In this document: positions 23,263 to 34,550 of the stretch, one piece after another
How positions within the stretch are numbered: position 1 is the first letter of the stretch
Layout of the letters: every line of letters begins with the position of its first letter
Assembly: GCF_000143415.4 (NCBI RefSeq)
Contig: NW_003314263.1
Coordinates: 1,762,749 to 1,826,748, forward strand
Direction: 5' to 3'
Source of the DNA: Selaginella moellendorffii
Lineage: Eukaryota; Streptophyta; Lycopodiopsida; Selaginellales; Selaginellaceae
DNA: 64,000 bases
Position numbers and translations under genes: made by a program
The notes under the pieces: model-generated
Database searches by the model: none
What the model saw: only the letters and a program-made list of their open reading frames with translations
Told to the model about the DNA's origin: nothing

Positions 23263-26200
23263 TGTTCCTTAGTCCGACTTTTATTGGTGCTCAAGTATAT
23301 CACCACTAGTGTTGGCATCGGAAGGTCCAAGGAGTGGGCCTATCCTTGAGGAGTAGCAAGTCGGGAAGACATGGCTCTCCATTACAGTTCATGTGTGAAC
23401 TTGTAGACGAGGTGGTGGATAGAAAAGGGCCAATAATGGAATGACTTTGGGATCTTGGGAACAGTGCAAGGTTTTTCTCATTGAGTTGAGGATGTGATCC
23501 GGATGAGCATTTGTCTCAGCAAATTGGCTAAGGTTGTTGTGGTAAACAACTAAAGTTGGGATCACGGGAAAGATAGAGACTCCAAAACAATAAAGGAGTC
23601 ACAAGATTATCCTCATATAGTTGAGGTTGGTGCTCATGAATGTGAGACCAGAGGTAATGACCGTGGGAGGTCAAATACGGAAGACGACTCAAGTCCTTGA
23701 AATGGTAGCCGGGGCTACCTTTAATAAATGCTGGAACAACCCAAGGAGTTGGGGGGTGTACTTAGAGATGAGTGGTATTCTCATCGCATGGACAAGTAGT
23801 CCTAAGGGGCAAAAGTTGCCCCTAGAGAACAAAATCAAGTGTCGGAGTAACACTTGTGAAAATAGTCCTTTTGAGTAGGACAGGAATGCAAGAAGTGTAT
23901 TCCAGTGAGCTAGTGCCTCACAAGTAAAACCTTACGGGTCTGTGGATTAACCAAGTCCAAAACTGTTGGATGACTCAAGTAGAGTCAAGGGATGGTCCTA
24001 AAAGGACTGATGGAAGCATTTGGACTAAAGTGTGTTGTACCCCACAAAGGATGGGGGGGGATCATAGGATCCAAGGATGAGAACAAAGGGTATCTTATCG
24101 ATGGCAAAATGTGCCATGCTAAAGTTATGGGAAAGGTGTTCCTAGAAGAAAACAACTTTGACACAAAGTTGTGTGTGACCTCTATGGTGTAGTGCTAACG
24201 GATGGTTGGCATAAAAAGGGCGGTGTTGGTCTTGGCAAAGACTTAGACACGAAGGGAAAGTGTCATAGAGGTAGGCTCGTGGAGCCGATGGTGTGGAGAC
24301 ACCAAATGTGCCAAGGTGTGATACCTTGAGGCTATGTTGGTGGGTTCATGAGAACCACTTACCAAAGGAATCCCAATGGAAATGGGAATGGCATAGCCTA
24401 AGCTGCAGAGCATGTAGTTGGAGTGTGGTGACCCAGATAATGATGGAGGTGTGAAAGCACCAGGCAATGAGTTGTAGGACTTGACAACTATGAGGCAACT
24501 AAGCAAGAGGTGCAAAATAACTAGTTAAACGGGTAGAAGGTAGCTACCCAAGACTTCTTAATAGCATAGGGAAGTCGGATATACCCTTACGGGGGATAAG
24601 TTGCTTGTGTTGCGATATAGTAAGTCAATGTCATAAAAGGAAATACTCATTGTCAAGAAAGCCATCATTGGGACACCCGAACACTCTAGAACACCAGAAG
24701 GTGGTGTTTGATATCGCAAGGGCAATGGATAAAGCCCAAGGGACTAAGTCCCTAGCAAATGATGGATAGAAGGTGCTATCCAAATATCCAAGGTTGCGGA
24801 GACAGGAGAGGACTGTCTACCCGAGTTGGACAAAGCCAAGAATGGAATTTTGGCAAGGTTAGTGATGGGCATGTAAAGGCCCATAAGCAACAATGTAATC
24901 CCAGTGTGTGGGATTATAAGGTGAGCATACCCAGATTGAGGAACCACTCCCTGGGCTATTGGGTAGGTTCATCTCTAAGAATACTTGCTAAGGCATGATA
25001 GAAAGTGCAAAACTATCCTCCTGGTCTGGAGGAGAATAACCAAAGGAAACATATGGGGCCAAAAGGCAAGTAGTATTGGGATGGAACTGAACCATAGAAA
25101 TCGAAGGGCATAACCAAGGTTGGTTATGCCAACTGGGAGTGGAGAATCAAGTGGGGGCTCGAGGGTGTTGCCGCTAACAACTGTGATGCCATGGAGAGTC
25201 TAAAATATGGAATTGTCCATGTTAGACTATGTGGCAATTGGAAAGCTTGCAAAAAGGGAGGCCTTAGCAAGCTAAGGGACAGAGTTCCTTCAAGATTCCC
25301 GAAGACGATTCTAGGTAGCTTAGTACCTAGAAAGGCCAAGTGTAAATGGTTCATGGAACGCGCGAAATCAGAGTGGCGCAGCAAAAGCGTGGTCTTGAAG
25401 CTTGCCATGAGGCAAGGCTATCAAGGTTAGGGAAGTAGTTCCCGAGTGTTCAAAGAGAGGGCTTTGAACGAAAGTCGATGGTCAAGGACTTTCACGCTTA
25501 TGCAGGAACCATGTTACAGTGGTCGGAGTACTTGCCAAGCGAGACTGGCACGTCGGGGGAACAAATACCCTAGTTGAAGGTGATAACTTCAAAAGGGGTG
25601 GGCCATGGGGCCGAGCATGGAGGAGTCCATGCATGATCACAAACTTGTCAAGTGAGAGGACTTGGCAGTGCGGGGGAACTAGGTTCCTAAGTTGTGATTT
25701 GTAGCGCGCTTTAAAAATAAGTTGGTGCACCGGCGTGGGGAGTCACGCCAGGCATCTAGTGTGATGCCGTCCGTAGATGCATATACGGAGGTTGGGTTCG
25801 AGTCCCGACCCTCTAGTGCTTGGGTTCGAGTCCCAAATCACTAGGGCGTGGTGATGGTTTGGAATATGAGGACACTCATATTTCGGTGGTCATGGACTCT
25901 CAGTGGGGAGACTGGTTTGGGCACACCGCCAAGCGAGGGATGCCTCGGAGTCGTGATGCACGGTTAGATTGCCTAGTGTGAAAGCTCGGCATATCTAACT
26001 TGAACGCTTTGGTGCAAGTGGCACCAAGGTCGTGGTGAGTGAGATGGGGACACCTAATCTCAGTTGCTATGAACCCTTGGCCGTAAGGGCTAGCTTGGGT
26101 GCACCGCCAAGTGTGGGGGATGCCCCCGGGGTTATAGTCAACAACTTGGAGGTCTAGAAAACCAAGTACCTCTTGGCAAATCTGTTAAGGTGCCAAGGTG

Positions 26201-27284
26201 AGATCACTAGGTGATCTTATGGCCAGATAAGGACAAGGTCCTTGGTTGGCTAAGGAATGAAGTTCCTGGTTCAAAATGTTGAAATTGAACTGTTTAAGGT
26301 GGTGTGGCTTGGTCGTGATAACCAAATGGGAAGAGCACCTAAGGGAAATAAACTATGTCCGTGCGATGGCATAGTGAGTCCGAGGAAAGTAGTCTCTATA
26401 AAAGACCCATGGGAGGGTCACGAAGTTGGGCCGTGGATAGAGCCCATAGCAGAAGATGCTAAAGAGACGTACTAGGGGTGAACATCCTCCGGACTTGGCA
26501 AAGAAGAGTCTTTGCTATGGAACCGAAACAATACCTCAAGGAGGGAGGTAGAGATTCGATGTTGCTTGGTGCAACAATCAACGGATAGGAGCAAAAGATG
26601 AGTGGCCAAGATAGGGCCGTGGAATCCCTTGGAAGGAATCCAAGTGACAAAGTTAGGCGAGGAACACTAATGTGTTGGACGCTAACAAGTTGCGGGAAAG
26701 GAAGTGTGTTTCCAAGGAGGGATTCCGAAATGCTCCGATTTGGCGAAAGTGGAAGCTCCAAGGGAGGGAGCGGTAAGGTAGCCAAATGATAGGGCCATGA
26801 ACAGCCCTAGCACAAAGTATGATAACTGGAACTTTGGCATGAAATAGAAGAGAGGATGATGGTGCCCTCGAGTAGAGAACTTCCTAGGATGGGAAGTGGA
26901 GTTGCACAAAAGGTGCAAGGCAAGGTGTCGGAGACACCTAAGAAATTGACTCCAAGAAGTCAAAATTCAAAGTTCCAAAGTGCAAAGGTTATATCGATGG
27001 AAATTGAGACTACTCGAGAAGGAGTAGTGGGACTGACTTAGAGAAGGGTCTCTAAGAGGTTTAGCGAGAACTAAACCAATAAAAGGAGAGAACCATTACA
27101 TGTGGTCCAATCAGTCTCTAAGTTGGAGAGACTACGCTCCTTAAAGGATGGACAAGGCATGGTGAGCCTTTGATGTCAAACCATAGACAAAGATTGGCTA
27201 GGTGCCAAGGATGGAAATGGTAACACGTGTGGGTGTTACTTTATGAAAGGGTTTACCGTTTGATGAGGACATTGAACTTCGTCT
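23263..27284 (+). other. Non-coding internal region of the LTR element
   Basis: About 4 kb with only short frames in all readings. Near 25790-25836 there are two T-arm-like hairpins (see 25790-25836). The last part before the polypurine tract resembles the 3' end of the chromovirus at 60759-64000, including the phrase GTTTGATG(A/T)GG and the text around TTGAACTTC. Decayed copies of this region occur at 15893-16860, 48417-50610, 52362-53860, 54380-55250, 56200-57560 and 59270-60750. Confidence 0.8.
25790..25836 (+). repeat. Two tandem T-arm-like hairpins in the LTR element 3' region
   Basis: First: GGTTGGG, loop TTCGAGT, CCCGACC (25790-25810, one G-T pair). Second: TTGGG, loop TTCGAGT, CCCAA (25820-25836). 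Both loops fit the tRNA T-loop consensus TTCRANY. No acceptor or D arm is visible, so these are not tRNA genes. Equivalent paired hairpins are present in the chromovirus at 62105-62160. Confidence 0.7.
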
Positions 27285-27298
27285 AGGGGTGGTGGAGT
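27285..27298 (+). other. Polypurine tract
   Basis: AGGGGTGGTGGAGT directly abuts the 3' LTR. The chromovirus at the right edge has the near-identical GGGTGGTGGAGT abutting its LTR. Confidence 0.85.
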
Positions 27299-29091
27299 TG
27301 TGAGACACAAAATCCCTAGGCCCCAAAGTGGAGCTAGAAGGGCGCCACATGGTAGTGGCCGAAGCGAGAGCCAGACGAGCGTAACACGTTTGGACCAAAA
27401 GCTCCGACTTGAAAAGTCAAGAGCGGGAGTGGAACTCCCAACGAAGTGCTCGAGGAACGAGCACGAAGCGAGCAAAAGGCGAGGCTCCAAAAAGGGACCC
27501 AAAAGGACCAACACATGACACGTGGGAGTGTCCGAGATGGACTCGACTTGGAGTCCGAAGTGGAGTCCGAGATGGACTCGAGTTGGAGTCCGAAGTGGAG
27601 TCCGAGATGGACCCGAGTTGGAGTCCGAAGTGGAGTCCGAGATGGACCCGAGATGGAGTCCGAGATGGAGTCCGAAGTGGAGTCCGAGGTGGACCCAAGA
27701 TGGACCCGAGTTGGAGTCCAAAGTGGAGTCCGAGATGGAGTCCGAGATGGAGTCCGAGATGGAGTCCGAGTTGGAGTCCGAGGTGGACCCGAGATGGACC
27801 CGAGTTGGAGTCCGAAGTGGAGTCCGAGATGGACCCGAGATGGAGTCTGAGATGGAGTCCGAGGTGGACCCGAGATGGACCCGAAATGGAGTCCGAGATG
27901 GAGTCCGAGATGGACCCGAGATGGAGTCCGAGATGGAGTCCGAGACCGGGACCGAGACCGAGACCGAGACCGAGATCGGGACCGAGACCGAGACCGAGGC
28001 CGAGGCCGAGACCGAGCCCGAGCCCGAGTCCGAGTCCGAATCCGAGTCCGAGTCCGAGTCCGAGTCCGAGTCCGAGTCCGAGTCCGGAGCCTGAGAGGGT
28101 GAAAGCCCAAAGCGTTCGTCTCCCAGACCCTAGGGGGTTTGGTGAGCCCCAAAAGTATAGTAGGGGGAGGACTGCAATGGAGCCAGTTTGGCCAGGAAAG
28201 GCCAGTTTGGCCCAGGAAGGCCGGACCCAGTGTTGGGTGATGAGCTGCCCACTGGGAAGTCCAAGACTAGAGTGAACACGGACCGACAAGCGGGGTAGCT
28301 TGGTGAGGTGTTCAAGAGCCGGCTCTAGTTCCCCCGGGAGATCGACTGGCCGATGCTCCCAGTCCAAGTGTGGGTGGCACTACCTACTTGGATACCTGGT
28401 GTGGCTCAAACGGAACCCACGTCTAAGCCCATGGCTAGAGCACCCAAGGGCAGAAGGCGAGGAGAGTACCCAGGTGGCTTGCGTAAGCCCACGGTGTTCC
28501 GAAATGTTGTCCCAAAGGCCCAGACTGTGGAAAGGAAGAGGAGCAGTCCTCTGGGGTAGTGACCAAGGACACAGTCGTGTGGTGAGGAAGTCCCAGAGGA
28601 CTGTGGGACTTAGTGGTCGGGCCTGTGGGTCTTGATCCAGTGGCAGTGTTGGCAAACACGGCCAGGGGCAGAAAGGGACTTAGTGGGGACTGACAGAGGG
28701 ATTTTGGGGAAGGCTATTCCCCTTGTCGGTGGGCATCCTAAGGATGTTAAGGAGTGGATCTGAGATGACCACTCACGGATGGTTTGCCTAGTCTTGGAGA
28801 GCCAAGACTGTGATGCAAGTGGTATTGGACTACCAGTGTGGCAAAGGTGATTGGGTATGGCCTTAGCGTAACGGGCTGCTATGTCGGTGGTACCTTTGAG
28901 TGTCGGTCATGGGATCGGATGCGTGGAGCACTTGGACCCAGTGCAAATGTTGAGTGGCATGGATGCCATTCTCGGGGCTAGCAAGTCCCAAGTCCTGGAT
29001 TGGACTTATGGAGGTTGTGAATGAGACTCCTCCAAATGGTCAGAGGTGTGGTTAAGTGACTAAAGTAGAATGGAAAATTTAGTCGCTTACA
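27299..29091 (+). repeat. 3' LTR
   Basis: Same ends as the 5' LTR and followed by the target duplication CTCAC at 29092-29096. Hexamer array at about 27529-28086. Confidence 0.92.
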
Positions 29092-29096
29092 CTCAC

Positions 29097-29511
29097 ATGA
29101 GAGAATGGTAGCGTGCCAACGTGCTCTACCACTATAATGTGGTTTATATTTCCTTGCAATTTATTTCCCTAGACATTTGGCATGTGTAGGAAAGAATATA
29201 TGTGTAGCAAAGTAGGATTCATCATAATGATAGAGCATGTGTATACATAATAATCTAAAATTCTAGAAGCTCTTATGTTTACAAGAAAGCTATGATTATG
29301 AAGCCCCATTTCCAAGACTGACATTTAAAGAATCTGAGTATTGTCAGTGTCATAATAAATAAACCTCATTCCCAAGAATCTGAGTATTTTCAGTGTCATA
29401 ATAAATAAACCTCATTCCCAAGACTAAAACTTAGTATATAAACTATCTAGAAAAATTATAGTCATTGTAGGTTTTTTGTTCTCCTTGAGCTCCTTAGAAG
29501 TTTATATTGAA
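29097..29511. other. AT-rich leader between the nested LTR element and gene D
   Basis: No gene. A short direct repeat (AATCTGAGTATT and following CAGTGTCATAATAAATAAACC) occurs at about 29330-29368 and 29378-29415. Confidence 0.4.
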
Positions 29512-30241
29512 ATGGCTCAAAGGAGACCCATTGCTAATCGTACTTGGCCCCCTAGCATTTCATATCAATCTCCACCTCCATCCCCAAGTTCTACCAACAT
29601 TCCACCTTCACCTCCACATAACAATCCTTTTTTTGCTGAGGGCTCTAATGAAGCTGAATTAGAGCTCCCTATATGTGAAATTCCGGATCTTGCTACTAAA
29701 GAGGGATTGCCTCTAGAGCTTCAAAGAGCAATGCCACATGTTTTTGCAAGATCTTGCTCCTGACATGGCGGGACTACTTAAAAGCACAAAACACTATTAC
29801 ATTCGGTGTCCAATATGCTACTTTTTCTTGGACAAGACAAATGGCTTTATGGGTTTACAAACTTTTCTTGAGCACTATAAGAATTGCCCAATGGCAGGTC
29901 TAGAAAATGTGCACGTGTGGATGTACAATAGATTCAAGAATGAGTTATAGACACATACCCACTATCGCTTCATGGTGAGGAACAACATCCCCTTGGGAAA
30001 CACTGTATTGGCTAGTGCAAAATATGGGGTTTTTAGGCCACCCTATGGTAGAATGTAAGATTTAGAATTACTTTACTATACTATAGTATTGTCACTATTA
30101 AAAGAAAAAATATAATAAAATGATATTAGTTGTAGGTAACATACCTTGTTTTAGAAGGTGCTATCATATCACATACAATTGTTTACAAAATGTTGAAGGA
30201 GGAGATGGCAACACACAAGCACTACAAAGTGATGGTGACAG
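29512..30241 (+). pseudogene. Putative zinc-finger protein, gene D of transposon copy 3 (decayed)
   Basis: Starts ATGGCTCAAAGGAG at 29512. The N-terminal third is Pro/Ser-rich (SPPPSPSS, PPSPPHNN). After a one-base frameshift near 29735-29745 the frame continues DLAPDMAGLLKST and a compact Cys/His motif, CPIC...FLEHYKNC (about 29810-29890), which looks like a C2HC zinc knuckle. TAG at 29948-29950 replaces a probable CAG; the frame then continues HYRFMVRNNIPLGNT to a GTAAGA donor at 30055. Acceptor TTTTAG ends at 30154, and a second exon keeps the frame to a GTGAGA donor at 30242. Convergent with the ParB-methyltransferase gene. The family is not recognised; DNA binding is a guess from the finger. 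Confidence 0.45.
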
Positions 30242-30499
30242 GTGAGAATGATAATCTATAATTATGGTATTTGACACTGACACTAACATCTAACAATTTT
30301 ACTGACATCTGACACTTTCACTGACATCTAACATATAACAAGCTTTCCATTTTATGTAAGGATGAAATTAACTTTCTTCTGCCTCATCATCAACATAATG
30401 ATTTCTTTTATACTTCCTCCTATATTAGTATTGTGGGGAAGATTCACCTTGCATATGTTGAGCCATAGCTTCTGCATAGTCAGGGAGACTTCCAAAGCC

Positions 30500-33400
30500 T
30501 CAAATTCTAGAAACTCCAAGTGACTGTGATCTATAAAATAGAATGAAATATATATTGAAATTTTAATAAACATAATTTACCTCCTTGAGGTTGAAGGCAA
30601 CTCACAAAATCCTCTAAGCTGGCGTTTGAAGAAATGATGTTCTTCAATAGCAAACACCAACCTACCAGAGTCACGTGCTGCCTCCACCATAGAATCGCTA
30701 CCTGCTGTGCAATCAATCACAACACCATCTGGTGGGCAATAGAGCTCAAGCAAGACTTGCATTGCCGATGGAGTTCGGAATCGGTACCCTGGAAACGTGT
30801 TGCGAATCTGCTCATCCACAAGGTTGGGTATGATGTTAGTGGAACTGTCGTACCTAGGCAAAACACGTGCTGCACATTCACTATTACGAAACCCATCTTG
30901 TGTGTTTCTGCAGAAGGCATGATAGGTCCACATCATAACCTGGAAAATAAAAATGTTTAGAAATTAGATAAAAATATAAAATACATACTCACCTTTTCAA
31001 GCTTCCCTTGGACACCCCTCGTATCAACGCCAATAGGATCCATGATGCACCCGGAAGAGAATGACTTGAAATGAACTTCTACTGCGCACGTTATAAGCTC
31101 ATACATCCAGTTGGGGTTGTTCGGTAGGATGAAGACAACATGGCTAGCTTCGAGCATAAGTGCTTCGGAAAATAGGAATGCATCGCGCAAGTGGTCAGGT
31201 GTGAGAAAGTTCCAATCCTCAACTTTCCCATTGATATCTGAAAGACCATCTGGAAAGTCGAAGAGAATGAAGTTCGCAACTGGGAGCATGGGCCTTTGTA
31301 TCTTTCGGCACCAACGGTTGAACTGGTGGCATATATCCATGTTGATGTCATCTTCCGTGAAAGATGTCAATAATCTATTGTAAGAGCCAATGAAGATACC
31401 CACAATGCCTCATTGTGTTATTGGGGACACAGGACGGACCTATAAAAGAGCTAAGTGAATGAAAAAAGTAATAAATAGTATGATACCGTCATATGGCGTG
31501 TTGTCGATGAGAGTTCCTCCAACTCCTCTTCACGAGCATCTCGTCGAGCTGGAATGAAATTACTACCAACAGTCATTGCTGCAAAAAATATATATTACCA
31601 CTTTAGTTTGTAAAATTCACTTTTGCTTACCTCGAGGTCGACGTGATATTCTGTGAACCACTTGATCATCATTATTTACTGGTAGAACCTGATCCGGATC
31701 TTGGTTGTTTGATGGTTGAATTGGAACCTGTTCCTGACTGTCTGGTGGTGGAACATGAACTTGATTTGGAGCTTCCTCATCCTCGTCTCCATCGTCACTT
31801 GCATTGCCATCGTTGCTAGCATTGATAATTTCCTCGCGATCTAGTGTAGAGGTCTCCTTCCCTAGGAGCTCCAACTCCCAAGGGCATTCTATCTTCCGTG
31901 CCTTCAGAACTCTCGCAAACATTGTTGGGTACATTCCTCCATCCTTTACACCCTTTGCAACAAGTCGAGTGCAAACTGGTGCCTCAAATGGCATACCTCT
32001 ATATTGAAGATACCTATAAACAATATATATTAAAAAATAGTCTTAGAAATCATATTATACCCATAAGCTACATGTCGCATGAAATAAGGTTGACCATGTT
32101 GGCAATCATAAGTTGTTGTGCTTGTAGACTTCTCTGGCAACCACCCCTCTTCGATCCCTTCCAATGACATGTTGATATAGGTGTCGAAAGATATGAATGT
32201 GCCATCTGGATCGTCACCAATGTGTGGTGCCAAGAACTTCTCACCTTCACTTATAGTTTGCGTGATGTAAACAGCCCTTCTCATCATGTTCTCAAATAGT
32301 TCTGGTAGTCCTTTCTCTCTATTCATCAAGTAGACATTGAGGAACTCCAGAGTCTCTATCTGTTGCTTATATGGAAGCTTCAATTTTGCAATATTGTAAA
32401 TCATGTCATCTAGAGTTTTGTTCACTACAAAAGTAACATATGCATAATTAAGAAAAATGAAGTGTGATAAAAAACTTACATTCATGAGAAGAAATTTCGG
32501 CTATAGTTTCTAGCCACTCCTTCGGCCTGCGATTGTTTGCAATGCATACTAGTTTCTTCAACTTTGAGGACTTTGCATGCTGAATTTTGTGCTCAATTTG
32601 TACAAACTCGGCTGAGAGCTCTTCCCGACTCTTCTCCGGATATGCAAGTTCGTAAGCATCCTGCTTGACCTTCACCAAAGGCTAAAAACCAAAACAATTA
32701 AAAGAGGCTTTTATAAAATAAAGGGAAAGACATACCTTACACCACACAACGAGCATAAAACTGATTGGGTTGTTGAACCAAGTTGTACCATCATGTCGAG
32801 TGCGTGAGTGCCGAACAAGTGTTGCGAGATCATCACCATAATGTTGGTAGATGTCATCCTCACTCAAGTCTGCCAAAAATTGAAGTTGCTCGATGTCATG
32901 GACAAGATTTTGTTTTTGAACAACGAACTGCCCAAACCTACATTTAAACACAACAAAACAAGTTAAAGTGGAGTTAAAGGTAAAATCATAAAACTTACGC
33001 ATTGATCTTTTGGCAGGCCAAGATAAGTCTATTGACATCCAAATGTCCCCTCGCGTAGAGATGGCCGACTGGAACGTTGATATGGTAGACGGGATCATCG
33101 CGAAAATGATCGTCGATACACTTCATCCAAGCTCCATATCGGTGGTTACCATCAATAATTTGGAACATTGTCCCCGCAAGCTGTCGAGTCTTAGGATGTC
33201 TGATAAGCATGTCATCAAATTCTAGGGACTTCCTCCTCCAAATAGGATCCCAGCTATTCACAATCTCGGGTGTGACAGTAATGATCTCCGTTGTTCCTAG
33301 CTTGCAAAAAGAGACTAGAAACATACCGATATTTGTTGCAAGGCCATTCTGTTTGAACAAGCTATATATATGACATACTTGGATGCTATGTGGACAAGGT

Positions 33401-33974
33401 TCGTCTGCTGCAAACGGCAAAGGGGGATTTCTCTAATCAAGTCACAAGGGCCTGGCCACTTGAGCGCCTCAAGTGTTTGGTGAACTGCTTTTTCCCTTGT
33501 CAGCATAACAGTCTCTTGGAAGCGCTTGTCCACCACGTTGTCAGGAAGGTCTGCAACTCTTTCAGCTTTAGGCTGTTCCTCAAGTTCCCTATCGTGAACA
33601 GCACTAGATTGCCCAACTTCAGGGATTTGCGTTGGTGGTGGTGGCAGTAGTGGCGGGGGCAGAGGCAATAGTGGCAATGGTGGTGGCAATGGTGGTGGTG
33701 GCGATGGCAACAGGGGCAAAGGCAATAGTGGCAGTGGTGGTGGCAATGGTGGTGGTGGCGGTGGCGATGGAGGTGGTGGAGGTGGTGATGGAGGTGGTGG
33801 AGGTGGTGATGGTAGAGGTGATGGTGGTGGAGGTGGTGAATTTCTAACTAAATGTATCTTTGTTGTGCCAATGGACATGTCAATTGTGATGTCGTTGTCA
33901 GTGCCAAATTGAACTTCTTGTGTCTTCTTGGCTCCAACAACCTTTTTATGTGTTACAATTTTCCTTTTTTGCAA
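30500..33974 (-). pseudogene. ParB-like / DNA-methyltransferase-like gene (copy 3, gene B), nearly complete
   Basis: Best copy of the family; reads leftward. Exons by GT-AG boundaries, several shared with copy 2: about 33974-32999, 32937-32736, 32681-32481, 32425-32061, 32013-31631, 31578-31487, 31439-30993, 30939-30581, 30530-30500; introns 47-61 nt. In order: Lys-rich start, long Pro-rich tract, DNVVDKRFQETVMLTREKA, ParB-like domain with FQIIDGNHRYGAWMKCI (the GNHR matches the ParB GxHR motif), helical middle, acidic linker, GSNFIPARRDAREEE, then NFILFDFPDGLSD (motif IV-like, DFPD in place of DPPY), HVVFILPN, and VVIDCTAGSDSMVEAAR with GRLVFAIEE (AdoMet-binding motif I). The IV-before-I order is that of beta-class N4/N6 methyltransferases. 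Breaks: frameshift near 33350-33370 and TGA at 31410-31412. No ATG opens the first exon; a tiny upstream exon near 34264-34278 is possible. ParB activity and the methylated base are unproven. Confidence 0.65.
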
Positions 33975-34088
33975 GAGAAAAAGTTTTGTTAGTCAAACTA
34001 AATAAAGATAATGAGAAATTCAAATAGTCAAAGAGAAAAAAAAAATCAAATGGGCCTAGACTCCACCTCGGGCACTTTGGTTGCCCAG

Positions 34089-34120
34089 GGGGCCGAGGTT
34101 ATTCAAATAACCTCGGCCCC
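34089..34120. repeat. Perfect 15-bp inverted repeat hairpin
   Basis: GGGGCCGAGGTTATT, two-base loop CA, then the exact reverse complement; the symmetry extends imperfectly outward (CCA/TTGG). Further CCTCGGCC and CCCGAGG words follow at 34130-34175. It lies just upstream of the ParB-methyltransferase gene and could be an operator or a ParB-type site, by analogy with the palindromes of copy 1. Confidence 0.8.
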
Positions 34121-34309
34121 TTGGCAAGAAAAACTGCCCGAGGTGGCCGGCCCGAGCTTGACCTCGGCCAGCAAAGAAGCAATCACGAAAAAAAAAGGGA
34201 AGCAATGGAATGGAAGCAATGGACTCAAAAAATGGAAGTGGAAGCAATCAAATTGAAACTCACCCTTGGTGGCATCATTCCTCCCTCGATTTCTTGATCG
34301 TGCTAGATT

Positions 34310-34550
34310 TCTTGTGTGCTCAATCTCTCCCGCTTGCGCACTCAATCTCTCCGGAACTCTCCCACTCGCGCGCTCAATCTCTCCCTCTCGTGCGCTCAAA
34401 CTCTCCCACTTGCGCGCTCAATCTCTCCCGCTCATGCACTCAATCTCTCGATCTCTTGCGTGCTCAATCGCTCAATCTCCTTCGCGCTCAATCCCTAGAT
34501 CTCCTTCATGCTCAATCTCTCGATCTCTCGCGCGCTCCACTCACGATGCG
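34310..34550. repeat. CTCAATCTCTC-based tandem repeat
   Basis: Irregular units of about 25-30 bases containing GCGCGCTCAATCTCTC or close variants (TGCGCACTCAATC, TCGTGCGCTCAAAC, CTCGATCTC). Low-complexity frames through it are not genes. Confidence 0.75.

Larger units (their letters stand above)
21468..29091 (+). mobile_element. Complete non-coding LTR retrotransposon (large retrotransposon derivative)
   Basis: Two LTRs of 1780 and 1793 bp (21468-23247 and 27299-29091) with TG...CA ends. Perfect 5-bp target duplication CTCAC at 21463-21467 and 29092-29096. Primer site TGGTATCGGAGC at 23251-23262, one mismatch from the plant initiator-Met tRNA complement. Polypurine tract AGGGGTGGTGGAGT at 27285-27298. 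The internal region (23248-27298, about 4.05 kb) has no gag, protease, reverse transcriptase or integrase that I can recognise. High LTR similarity indicates a fairly recent insertion, inside transposon copy 3 between genes E and D. Mobilisation would need proteins from another element; see 60759-64000. Confidence 0.93.

Noticed and set aside
25790-25836. Possible tRNA genes because of GGTTCGAGTCC-like B boxes
   Set aside because: No matching A box, acceptor stem or anticodon arm at the right distance; only T-arm-like hairpins are present.
33632-33847. Val/Met-rich plus-strand frame
   Set aside because: Antisense of the Pro-rich region of the copy 3 gene B.
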